Below, in pieces: positions 34,799-42,482 of a DNA stretch of 48,156 bases (positions are counted from its first letter, which is position 1; each line of letters begins with the position of its first letter). Source of the DNA: Myceligenerans indicum (GTDB lineage: Bacteria; Actinomycetota; Actinomycetes; Actinomycetales; Cellulomonadaceae); NCBI RefSeq assembly GCF_016742955.1, contig NZ_JABBYC010000036.1, positions 1-48,156 on the forward strand, read 5' to 3'. The translations under genes were made by a program, and so were the position numbers. The notes beneath the pieces were generated by a model, which saw only the letters and a list, made by a program, of their open reading frames with translations, searched no databases and had not been told where the DNA came from.

Positions 34799-36514
34799 GT
34801 GGCGAGACGAGAACGGATCGTCTTCGACCTGGTCGAGGGCGAGCGTACGGTCAGCGGCGACGACGACGGCGAGGATCGCGCAGACCAGCCGCGGTCCGCG
34901 GGGAGTGAGCTCCTGCGCGGCCTGGGCGCGTCGGTCGTGTCGGGCGCGGCGCGGGCCTGGGGCTGGGTGTCCCGGCACCGCATGGTCAGCCTCGTCGCCG
35001 CGGGTGCCACCGCGGCCCTACTCGTGTCCTCGGTGGCGGTGGGGAACGCACGGGAGCAGGAACGGCTCGACCTGCTCGGCACCGCTCCCGGCGGTGTCGC
35101 GTCCCTGGCGGATCCTCCGACGGAGACCTGGCGGTACGCACCCGGTGGGGACACGAACCTCGTGGGCAGGTACGGCTTCGATGTCGGAGCGGTCGTCATG
35201 GGCCCGAACGTGGTCTTCCTGGAGGGCGATCAGAGCGGGGTGAACAAGTCCGCCCTCGGTTCCGCGGACACCCGCATCCGGTGGCGCGAGGCCGATCTCG
35301 TCGCCGTGAACGCGGAATCCGGCGAGGAGTCGTGGCGGGTCCCGCTCGGCGTCGATCCGGAGTGCACCACGCCCGGAGCAGGCGGTGCGAGCCGTGTCCT
35401 GGAGGAGATGGTGTGCCTGGCGGGACGGTCCGACGCGCGGGGCGTGGTGGTGGTGACCGCGACCGGTGAGTCCGCCGGGCCCCGTCGGCTCGCCCGCGAC
35501 GAGTCCCTGTCCGAGGAGGTGCTTCCGGCGGGGAACGGACTGCTGTTCAGGGCGCGGGTCGAGGGGGACACGCCCAGGATCAACTGCTCGGAGGCCGTCA
35601 TGGTTCCTCTGGCGTGCACGGTCGTGGGCAGCACCCCTGACCGGACGCTCGTCGTCCGGGCCGAGGACGCCCGCAGCGGTGAGGAGGTGTGGCGGCGGGA
35701 GGTGCCGTGGACCGGGGATCTCGGCGAGTGCTGGCGGAACATCGTCGGCGACGACAGGACCGACGACGTCCCGCCGCCCGGGCCCGGCGGGCAGCTGAGC
35801 ATCTGGAACTGGGGAGCGATGGTTCACGTGCGGACCTGTGGCATCGCGGCCGCGTTCCGGCCGGACGGGACCGTGACGCCCGGCGGCACCCCGATCGCGG
35901 GCGAGGAACTGATCGCGGAACAGGTCTACGACCCCGAGCGGGACATGCTGTCCACGACGATCTGGGACACCGCCGGGGAGCAGGTCCTGACGACGGACGG
36001 CTGGGTCTCGGAGGGTGAGGCCACCGACGGCACGCCGTCGGACGTGTTCGTCATCCGCGGTTCCGGGAACGACCTGGCCCAGGGCTACCGCCGGGACGGG
36101 ACGCGGGTGTGGGAGGCGGAGGGGTCCGGGGTGCTGGTCGCCCGGGTCGGCGACATCGGGATGCTCCAGGAGTTCGTCACGTCGCTGCGCGGGATCGATC
36201 TGCGCACCGGCCGGACCCTCTGGGAGCAGGACGGCCTCGACGCCGGGCTCGCGCGGTCGGAGACCGCCACCCTGCCCTTCACCGACGGCACCACCGTCAT
36301 GCTGGCCCAGGTCGGGACGAGGTCGAGCACGGCGTCCGACGAGGCCGGATCGGTCGTCTCGGCGGCGCCGGGTGGCACCAGGCTCCTCGCCGTCGACGCC
36401 CGGACGGGCCGGATCCGCTGGAGCGCCGAGCGTGACGACCTGGTCTGGTTCGCCGCCGCCGGCCGGCTGCTGTCGGTGACCCGCGACGGCTCCCTTGCGG
36501 GTCATGACGGCTGA
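34799..36514 (+). CDS. Single-pass membrane beta-propeller (PQQ-like) protein, paralogue 2
   Basis: This 571-aa protein has the same plan as the gene before it. The N-terminus is RRERIVFDLVEGER, a helix lies at 63-82, APGGVASLADPPTETW at 96-111, and blades such as AVNAESGEESWRVPL, AEDARSGEEVWRREV, GIDLRTGRTLWEQDG and AVDARTGRIRWSAE follow. Several cysteines in the outer domain suggest disulphides. GTG at 34799 has a strong GAAGGAG Shine-Dalgarno sequence six bases away and is preferred to the ATG at 34763. It starts 47 bases after paralogue 1, probably in the same transcript. Confidence 0.82.
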   Translation: MARRERIVFDLVEGERTVSGDDDGEDRADQPRSAGSELLRGLGASVVSGAARAWGWVSRHRMVSLVAAGATAALLVSSVAVGNAREQERLDLLGTAPGGVASLADPPTETWRYAPGGDTNLVGRYGFDVGAVVMGPNVVFLEGDQSGVNKSALGSADTRIRWREADLVAVNAESGEESWRVPLGVDPECTTPGAGGASRVLEEMVCLAGRSDARGVVVVTATGESAGPRRLARDESLSEEVLPAGNGLLFRARVEGDTPRINCSEAVMVPLACTVVGSTPDRTLVVRAEDARSGEEVWRREVPWTGDLGECWRNIVGDDRTDDVPPPGPGGQLSIWNWGAMVHVRTCGIAAAFRPDGTVTPGGTPIAGEELIAEQVYDPERDMLSTTIWDTAGEQVLTTDGWVSEGEATDGTPSDVFVIRGSGNDLAQGYRRDGTRVWEAEGSGVLVARVGDIGMLQEFVTSLRGIDLRTGRTLWEQDGLDAGLARSETATLPFTDGTTVMLAQVGTRSSTASDEAGSVVSAAPGGTRLLAVDARTGRIRWSAERDDLVWFAAAGRLLSVTRDGSLAGHDG

Positions 36515-36526
36515 GCGCGCGGGGAA

Positions 36527-38080
36527 CTACCCGGTCGCCAGGCCCGTGATCCCGGTGCCGGTCACCTGCACCAGATGCCCGTCGATGCTTGCGACCTGCG
36601 CATACGGCTGACCCTGGTCCACGTCCCAGGTGAGTTCGCCCGAGTCCAGGTCGATCCCCACGAGCCGGAGCTGTCCCGCCCCACCGGTCGACGGTCCGTC
36701 GAGCACCAGCATCGCCGAGCGCCCGTCGGTGTACGCCCCGAAGGCCGCGCTCCCGGCGACGGCGGCGGCGTCGCCCCCGAGCACGTCGGAGGTCCAGCGA
36801 CGGTCGCCGGTCGCGGCGTCCCGCCCTTCCACGCGGCCGTCCTCCAGGAGGACCAGCGTGAGGTCCTCCGTGCGCACCAGGACGTCCTGGACGTCCTCGC
36901 CCGCGGGGACCGGGGCGAGCTCCGCGTCGTCGGTCGCCCACGGCTCGAGGATCCGGCCGGACGGGGCGGCGTCCGGCTCGGGCTCGCCGTCCACCGTCGC
37001 GAGACGCACCACGACCCCGCAGGCCGTGGCGCTGATCAGGCGTTCGTCGGCGGACCACGCGAGCTCGTCCAGCACGTCCAGCTCCGGGCCGTCCTCGCCC
37101 CACATCAGGCAGGACGAGTTCGCGAGCGCCGCGTCGAACGCCACCGTGCGCGGACCCCAGCGAACCTCACCGGTCGCGGCGTCCTCCACCCGCACGGTCA
37201 CCCCGGGAGCGGAGCGGACCGCGCCCTTGACGGACGCGACGCCGTCGTCGTCCTCGACCACGTGCGCCCCACCGAGGTCGACGGGCGTCCGGTCCCGGGC
37301 CAGGACCGCGAGTCCGCCGTCGGGCAGCGGCGCGTACACCGGCGCGGTCCCGCCGGTGTCGTCGGCCGCGCCGAGCGCGCGCCGTGCGACGCCGCCGCCG
37401 GGGGTGATGACGACGGCCTCGGGCGCCGAGGTGCCTTCGGTCACGCAGACCAGAGGGTCCGACGGCGTCGGCGTGCGCACGGCGACCGAGCCGACCGTCC
37501 GCCGCGACGGGCCGCAGCGCAGCCGGGCACCGTCGGCCACCTCACCGGGTTCCAGGACCTCGACGGCCCACCGCTGGGTGCCGGTGGCGGGGTCGAGGCC
37601 GAGGACCCGCCCGCCCGCCGTGATCCCGGCGAGGTCGCCCACCGGAACGATCTGCGGCTGGACGACGTCGTCCAGGTCGAGGTGCCAGGCCTCCCGCGCG
37701 GCGTCCGCCAGGGTCAGGACGCCGCCGGGGGCTGCACGGAGCCGCGCGTCGCGCTGGTGCGCCCGCACCACGAGCCCGCCCGCGACCACCGTGACCAGCA
37801 GGACCGCCGTGCCGGCGGCCAGGATCGCCCGGCTCTTCCTGCCGGAGGGGACGGCACGCGGGATCGCGGAACGGATCGCCGCGCCCGCACGGGCACCGGT
37901 CGCGGCGACGCGACGCCGCACCCGGCTCAGAAGTCCGGCCGTCGCGCCCGCCCGGCGGTCCTGGCCCACGGCGTGGCCGGGCAGGCCCGCGTCCGGCCCG
38001 GCCGGGTTCTTGATGTGCTCGGGCACGCTGTCGAGCAGCGTGCCGTCACCATCGTGCGGGACGTGCTCCTGCTTTGGCAT
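36527..38080 (-). CDS. Single-pass membrane beta-propeller (PQQ-like) protein, paralogue 3
   Basis: This 517-aa protein is encoded opposite to paralogues 1 and 2, and its stop is 12 bases from theirs. It has a longer cytoplasmic tail (about 83 residues, Arg/Ala-rich), a helix at 84-105, then APGGVLTLADAAREAW (117-132), the same juxtamembrane motif. Blades include GLDPATGTQRWAVEV, VEDAATGEVRWGPRT, GRDAATGDRRWTSDV and GIDLDSGELTWDVDQ. It lacks the (D/E)R-(I/V)-VF-(D/E)-L start shared by the other two. Function unknown; such propellers often bind proteins or cell-wall glycans. AAAACT seven bases before the ATG is a weak leaderless-type -10. Confidence 0.82.
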   Translation of the reverse strand: MPKQEHVPHDGDGTLLDSVPEHIKNPAGPDAGLPGHAVGQDRRAGATAGLLSRVRRRVAATGARAGAAIRSAIPRAVPSGRKSRAILAAGTAVLLVTVVAGGLVVRAHQRDARLRAAPGGVLTLADAAREAWHLDLDDVVQPQIVPVGDLAGITAGGRVLGLDPATGTQRWAVEVLEPGEVADGARLRCGPSRRTVGSVAVRTPTPSDPLVCVTEGTSAPEAVVITPGGGVARRALGAADDTGGTAPVYAPLPDGGLAVLARDRTPVDLGGAHVVEDDDGVASVKGAVRSAPGVTVRVEDAATGEVRWGPRTVAFDAALANSSCLMWGEDGPELDVLDELAWSADERLISATACGVVVRLATVDGEPEPDAAPSGRILEPWATDDAELAPVPAGEDVQDVLVRTEDLTLVLLEDGRVEGRDAATGDRRWTSDVLGGDAAAVAGSAAFGAYTDGRSAMLVLDGPSTGGAGQLRLVGIDLDSGELTWDVDQGQPYAQVASIDGHLVQVTGTGITGLATG

Positions 38081-38140
38081 GGTCCGGAGTTTTCCACACG
38101 GGCAACCTCGCGAGCCATGAGCGCGGGCCTTCCGGTGGGG

Positions 38141-38353
38141 TCAGATGCCCCGCTTGGCCGCCGTCTCCACCACGAGATCCAGCAGGGCGGCGTTGGCGCG
38201 GCGCCTGCGGTCCTGCGGGTCGCAGGTCAGCGCGTCACCGACGTTCCGCCGGTCCTGTGCGCCGAGCTCGCGCTCACGCTCCGGCGGCAGCACACGGCTT
38301 CGGGAACGTTTGACTGCAGCGACGGTTGGCTTGGTCCGGGTTGCGGCATCCAT
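38141..38353 (-). CDS. Small hypothetical protein, 70 aa
   Basis: This short, highly charged protein (Arg/Lys/Glu-rich, no membrane segment) is not a family I recognise. It is supported by an ideal Shine-Dalgarno sequence (GAGGAGG six bases before the ATG). A basic first half with TRTKPTVAAVKRSRSR and a helical end (ANAALLDLVVETAAKRG) suggest a small nucleic-acid- or protein-binding factor, but that is a guess. It stands alone between paralogue 3 and the ABC exporter genes. Confidence 0.6.
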   Translation of the reverse strand: MDAATRTKPTVAAVKRSRSRVLPPERERELGAQDRRNVGDALTCDPQDRRRRANAALLDLVVETAAKRGI

Positions 38354-38462
38354 GGTCGGCCTCCTCAGGCGGCAGCGTCGGGTTGTTCACCCACGCGTCC
38401 CCATGCTGGAGTCCGGGAGTTTCGCCCGTGTTGCGGGCGCGGGACAGTCTGGTGACCGGCCT

Positions 38463-39647
38463 TCACGCACGCAGGGCCTGCCTCCAGCCCACACGCCCGC
38501 TCGTCTGCAGGAGAGCGCGGCGGTACGCCTTCTCCGAGACCAGCACCACGGCGAGGGCGAACGCGGCCAGCAGCACGAGCGCCACGACCGGCTCCCACCA
38601 GCCCGCGTCCCCGGACAGCACGCGCACCGGCATCGAGACGATCGACGTGACCGGCACGAACGACAGCACGCGTTCCAGGGTCCCGTCGGCGCCGAACGTG
38701 GTCAGGTAGACGGCCATGAGCAGCACGGCCATCGGTGCGGTGGTGCCCTGCAGGTCCTCGGTCCGGGAAGCCAGGGAACCGGCCATCGCGTACAGCGAGG
38801 CGATCGCCACGAAGCCCACGGCGAAGAACACCACGAACCAGCCGAGCGACGCCGTCATGGCGGGCACGGCGGCCTTGAAGTCCGTCAGCGCGAGACCGAT
38901 CAGTCCGACCGACGCCAGGACCACGTTCTGCGCGAGCGCGATCACCGAGTTGCCCAGGACCTTGCCCGCCAGCACGTGCCGCAGGGGCACCGCCGACGCG
39001 ATGATCTCCACCAGGCGCGACTGCTTCTCCTCCACGACGCTGCTCGCGATCATCTGTCCGGAGCCGATCGACCCCATGAAGAACAGGAACGCCAGCGCGA
39101 AGCTCGCGAACTGCAGCACGCCCGGGTCCACGTCGTCGCCGTCGAGCCGTTCCGTGACCAGGTCTCCGCCGGCGGCGAGCCGGTCGAAGCTCGTCCCCAG
39201 GGCCGCCGCGTGCTCCGTCACGGTCACCTGTTCGACCACGGGCGTGAGCAGGGATGCCAGTCCCTGGTCCGGCTCGCGCCAGCTGGACAGCGTCCAGCCG
39301 TCCTGTCCTCCGCTGCTCAGCCAGGCGTCGACCGACTCGTCCTCGAGCGCGGCGCGCGCCGCGGCGGCGTCCGGGACCTCGTGCGCCGTCAGCTCGTCGT
39401 CGGCCCCGGACTCGCGCAGCGTGGCCGCGGCCCGCTCGACGGCGGACGCCGCCGGCTCGTCGCCCGCGGTGACGGCGACGTCATAGCTGTCGACCTGCTG
39501 GCCCTGCCAGGCGAAGAACCCGGCGATGCCCGCGATGAGCAGGATCGTGACCAGCAGGCCGAACAGGTACGCCTTGTTCATCACGCGCGCGACGATCTCG
39601 CGTTGCGTGACGATCAGCCAGGCGGGGGTTTCGGTCGAGCCACGCAT
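38463..39647 (-). CDS. ABC transporter permease (NatB-like, ABC-2 family)
   Basis: This 394-aa protein has one N-terminal helix (residues about 26-46), a large extracytoplasmic domain of about 150 residues, and five to six C-terminal helices. It includes the typical MIASSVVEEKQSRLVEIIAS segment of NatB-type permeases. In Bacillus, NatAB exports sodium and responds to membrane stress; other members export peptides or drugs. The start overlaps the ATPase stop by one base (TGATG), so the two are coupled. Confidence 0.92.
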   Translation of the reverse strand: MRGSTETPAWLIVTQREIVARVMNKAYLFGLLVTILLIAGIAGFFAWQGQQVDSYDVAVTAGDEPAASAVERAAATLRESGADDELTAHEVPDAAAARAALEDESVDAWLSSGGQDGWTLSSWREPDQGLASLLTPVVEQVTVTEHAAALGTSFDRLAAGGDLVTERLDGDDVDPGVLQFASFALAFLFFMGSIGSGQMIASSVVEEKQSRLVEIIASAVPLRHVLAGKVLGNSVIALAQNVVLASVGLIGLALTDFKAAVPAMTASLGWFVVFFAVGFVAIASLYAMAGSLASRTEDLQGTTAPMAVLLMAVYLTTFGADGTLERVLSFVPVTSIVSMPVRVLSGDAGWWEPVVALVLLAAFALAVVLVSEKAYRRALLQTSGRVGWRQALRA

Positions 39648-40561
39648 CAGGCAGCCACCTCTCGATAGATCTCGGTCAGGCTGGGACGCACGGGAGAGAA
39701 CTCGTGGACGTCCCCGCGTTCCAGGGCGGAGCGCAGCAGCCGGCCGCCGGCGTCGTCGGACAGCTCGATCAGGGCCGCGGAGCCGTCGATGTCGAGCGTG
39801 CGGACGCCGGGCACGCCGCGTACCCAGCCGGCGTCGCCCGACAGCACGAGGCGGTGCCGCACGGTCCCGCGGGTGGCCAGTTCGGCGGGCGTGCCGTCGG
39901 CGACGACCCTGCCGTGCCGCAGGATCAGGAGCCGCTCGCACAGCCGTTCCACCAGGTCGAGCTGGTGGGAGGAGAACACCACCGGTACGCCGCGCGCCGT
40001 GTGCTCGCGCAGCAGGTCGGCCATGCCGTCGATGGCCGCCGGGTCCAGGCCGCTGAACGGCTCGTCCAGGATGAGGGCGCGGGGCGATCCCATGAGCGCC
40101 GCGATGATCTGGACCCGCTGCTGGTTGCCGAGGGACAGCTTCTCCACGGGGTCCTTCGCCCTGTCGGCCAGGCCCAGGCGTTCCAGGTGACCGAGGATCT
40201 CGGCCCGGGCGGCCCGGGCGGGGATCCCGCGCAGCCGGCCGAGGTAGACGAGCTGGTCGAGGACCGCCTGCTTGGGGTACAGGCCGCGTTCCTCGGGCAT
40301 GTAGCCGAACGCGCGCCGGTCCGCCGCCGTGATCGGCCGGCCGTCGAACAACGTCTCGCCCGACGTCGGCGCCAGGACTCCCATCATCATCCGCATGGTC
40401 GAGGTCTTGCCGGCCCCGTTCCCGCCCACGAAGCCCGTCAGCAGGCCCGACGGCGCGCGGAACGAGACGTCGTCGACCGCACGGACTGCGCCGTCACCCG
40501 TCCCGAAGACGCGGACGAGGGACCTGACCTCCAGGTCGCCCGCCTGTTGTGCTGTGCTCAT
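39647..40561 (-). CDS. ABC transporter ATP-binding protein (NatA-like)
   Basis: This 304-aa ATPase pairs with the permease gene it overlaps. Walker A is GGNGAGKTS (residues about 43-51), the signature is KLSLGNQQR (LSLGNQ rather than LSGGQ, usual for this subfamily), and Walker B is ALILDEPFSGLDP, with SSHQLDLVE as the H-loop. A C-terminal domain of about 90 residues follows. The ATG at 40561 has TAGCGT seven bases upstream and is preferred to the GTG three codons earlier. Confidence 0.94.
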   Translation of the reverse strand: MSTAQQAGDLEVRSLVRVFGTGDGAVRAVDDVSFRAPSGLLTGFVGGNGAGKTSTMRMMMGVLAPTSGETLFDGRPITAADRRAFGYMPEERGLYPKQAVLDQLVYLGRLRGIPARAARAEILGHLERLGLADRAKDPVEKLSLGNQQRVQIIAALMGSPRALILDEPFSGLDPAAIDGMADLLREHTARGVPVVFSSHQLDLVERLCERLLILRHGRVVADGTPAELATRGTVRHRLVLSGDAGWVRGVPGVRTLDIDGSAALIELSDDAGGRLLRSALERGDVHEFSPVRPSLTEIYREVAA

Positions 40562-40568
40562 GCACGTC

Positions 40569-40574
40569 ACGCTA
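40569..40574 (-). promoter_or_regulatory. -10 element TAGCGT of a leaderless transcript (NatA-like ATPase)
   Basis: On the minus strand TAGCGT lies seven bases before the ATG at 40561, the same hexamer and spacing as at 14507 and 22874. Confidence 0.6.
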
Positions 40575-40752
40575 AGGCCGGGGCCGTGGCGTCGGGATCG
40601 GCCAGGAGGCGGAGTCGTCTCCCCCTGCCGGTGGGTTCCGCCGGGGAGCGGGCGGGCTCTGCCCAGGGCGGCGTGTCCCGCCGAGGGCGGCGCGTCCCGC
40701 GCGTTCCACGCGCAGCCCGTAATGCCTTTGACCTCGGGCGCCGCCGAGACCC

Positions 40753-40758
40753 TACTCT
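40753..40758 (+). promoter_or_regulatory. -10 element TACTCT of a leaderless transcript (MBL hydrolase)
   Basis: TACTCT ends six bases before the ATG at 40765. The rest of the 190-base gap is GC-rich with short GGGCGGCG repeats and no other visible signal. Confidence 0.6.
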
Positions 40759-40764
40759 CAGATC

Positions 40765-41580
40765 ATGAGCTTCTGGATCTGCAGTACGTGCGGCGTCGAA
40801 CACGCCGTACGGCCCGACGTCTGCGCCATCTGCGCCGACGAGCGGCAGTGGGTACCGGCCGGCGGCCAGCAGTGGACCACCCTCGACGAGCTGGCCGCCG
40901 CCGGTGAGCGTCTCGAGTTCTTCGAGTTCGAACCCGACCTGTTCGGCCTCCACACCGTCCCGGAGGTCGGCATCGGCCCCACCCCGAAGATCGTGCGCAC
41001 CTCCGCCGGCAACCTCATGTTCGACGTTCCTGGGTACATCGACGACGACGCCGTCGCACGGGTCGAGGAACTCGGCGGGCTGGCCTTCATCCTGGCGAGC
41101 CACCCGCACATGTACGGCGTGCAGGTCGAGTGGAGCCGGCGGCTGGGCGGGGTCCCGGTGCTGGTCAGCGAGGCCGACGCGGAGTGGGTCGCGCGGCCTG
41201 ACGCGGCGGTCGAGACCTGGAAGGAGGACCGGGAGATCCTTCCGGGCGTCACGATCACGCAGCCGGGAGGCCATTTCCCCGGGAACGCCGTGGCGCACTG
41301 GGCCGCCGGCGCCGAGGGGCGTGGGGTGCTCCTGACCGGCGACACGATCTTCGCCAACCCGGACCGGAAGTCGGTCTCCTTCATGCGCAGCTACCCGAAC
41401 CGCATCCCGCTGTCGGGGAACGTGGCGCTGCGGATCGCGGATCACGTGAGCCATTTCGAGTTCGATCGGCTCTACAACAACTTCGACTCGGTCATCGCAG
41501 CCGACGCGCGCACCGTCGTGCAGCGCTCCGCGCAGCGGCACGCCGCCTGGACGAGGGGCGACTTCGACCACCTGACGTGA
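40765..41580 (+). CDS. Zinc-ribbon plus metallo-beta-lactamase-fold hydrolase
   Basis: This 271-aa protein begins with a rubredoxin-like zinc ribbon (CSTCG at residues 6-10 and CAICADERQW about 12 residues later). An MBL domain follows, with SHPHMYG in the place of the HxHxD metal motif, GGHFPGNAVAHW and LTGDTIF. The first metal motif lacks the usual Asp and third His, so only part of the di-metal centre is evident. The reaction is unknown; the N-terminal ribbon may bring a second metal or a partner. Confidence 0.85.
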   Translation: MSFWICSTCGVEHAVRPDVCAICADERQWVPAGGQQWTTLDELAAAGERLEFFEFEPDLFGLHTVPEVGIGPTPKIVRTSAGNLMFDVPGYIDDDAVARVEELGGLAFILASHPHMYGVQVEWSRRLGGVPVLVSEADAEWVARPDAAVETWKEDREILPGVTITQPGGHFPGNAVAHWAAGAEGRGVLLTGDTIFANPDRKSVSFMRSYPNRIPLSGNVALRIADHVSHFEFDRLYNNFDSVIAADARTVVQRSAQRHAAWTRGDFDHLT

Positions 41581-41585
41581 CCTGC

Positions 41586-41634
41586 GCCGAGCTCTCGGCG
41601 GCGTGCGGACGCGGCGCGCCGCTCAGAGCTCGGC
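41586..41634. terminator. Hairpin between the convergent MBL and DUF305 genes
   Basis: GCCGAGCTCT (41586-41595) is exactly complementary to AGAGCTCGGC (41625-41634). A nested, tighter stem CGCCGAG-CT-CTCGGCG lies at 41585-41600. The long arm runs into the end of the DUF305 gene, so it could serve both directions. Confidence 0.5.
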
Positions 41635-42399
41635 GAGCAGGTCCTTCATGCGATCGATCTCGGCCGCCTGGTCGACGCCGATGTTGGCCGCCAGCTGCTG
41701 GATCGACCGGTCGATCCCGGAGCCTGCCACGTCCGAGCACATCGTGATCGCACCCTGGTGGTGCTTGATCATGCCCTCCAGGAACAGCCGGTCGAACTCC
41801 GCGCCCGACGCGGCCTCCAGCTCGGCGAGCTCCGCGTCGGTCAGCATTCCCGGCTGGAGTGCGGGCCCGTGGTCGTGCGCGTCCTCCGGCGCACGGGGGC
41901 CGGTGCCGTCGGTGCCCTCGGCGAGCACGGGCACCGGCTGATCGCGCTCGGACAGCCAGCGCGACATGAGGCGGATCTCGGCCTCCTGGGTGTGGTGCAT
42001 CCGGTCGGCGAGTGTCTTGAGCTGCTCCGACGCCGCATGGTCCGGTACCCAGGACGTCATCAGCACCGCCTGATCGTGGTGGTGGATCATCCCGGTCATG
42101 AACTCGGCGTCCGCCTCGTTCCACTCGTCCTCGGCGACGACGCCGTCGAAGTCCTCCGGCGCGACGGTCTCGGCGGGCTCGCCCGGCTTCCCGGGCTTGA
42201 GGACCACCGACGACGGCGTCGACACCGCCCCTGGAGCGTCGTCCTCGGCGGTGCACGCAGCCGTCGCCGTCAGCGCGAGGACGAGAAGGCCCGCCCCGGC
42301 GCCCCGGATCCACCACGACGGGTCATGTCGATGCCCTGGAGAAGTCTTCACACTGCCTCGAACCACTGGTGACCCTCCCGCGAGTCGTGTCACTGACAT
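41623..42399 (-). CDS. DUF305 lipoprotein
   Basis: This 258-aa protein has a lipoprotein signal (helix at about 33-48, lipobox TAAC with Cys49). Two DUF305 halves follow, each with the family's His pair: FMTGMIHHHDQAVLMT and FLEGMIKHHQGAITMC. These His/Met-rich motifs fit metal binding; a cyanobacterial relative, CopM, binds copper. A His/Asp segment (APEDAHDHGPAL) lies between the halves. The ATG at 42399 has GATATT six bases upstream on the minus strand (42406-42411); a GTG at 42354 is the alternative. It is divergent from the LVIVD gene. Confidence 0.88.
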   Translation of the reverse strand: MSVTRLAGGSPVVRGSVKTSPGHRHDPSWWIRGAGAGLLVLALTATAACTAEDDAPGAVSTPSSVVLKPGKPGEPAETVAPEDFDGVVAEDEWNEADAEFMTGMIHHHDQAVLMTSWVPDHAASEQLKTLADRMHHTQEAEIRLMSRWLSERDQPVPVLAEGTDGTGPRAPEDAHDHGPALQPGMLTDAELAELEAASGAEFDRLFLEGMIKHHQGAITMCSDVAGSGIDRSIQQLAANIGVDQAAEIDRMKDLLAEL

Positions 42400-42482
42400 G
42401 TAAAAAATATCTGAGTTTACTGGACGAAACAGTAATAGGAGGTGAGACTCGCAAATGACCCTAACAAGGAGGTGTGACGCAC

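Noticed and set aside
36575..38455. 626-aa and 496-aa plus-strand open frames
   Set aside because: They are antisense to propeller paralogue 3 and have composition typical of shadow frames in high-GC DNA.
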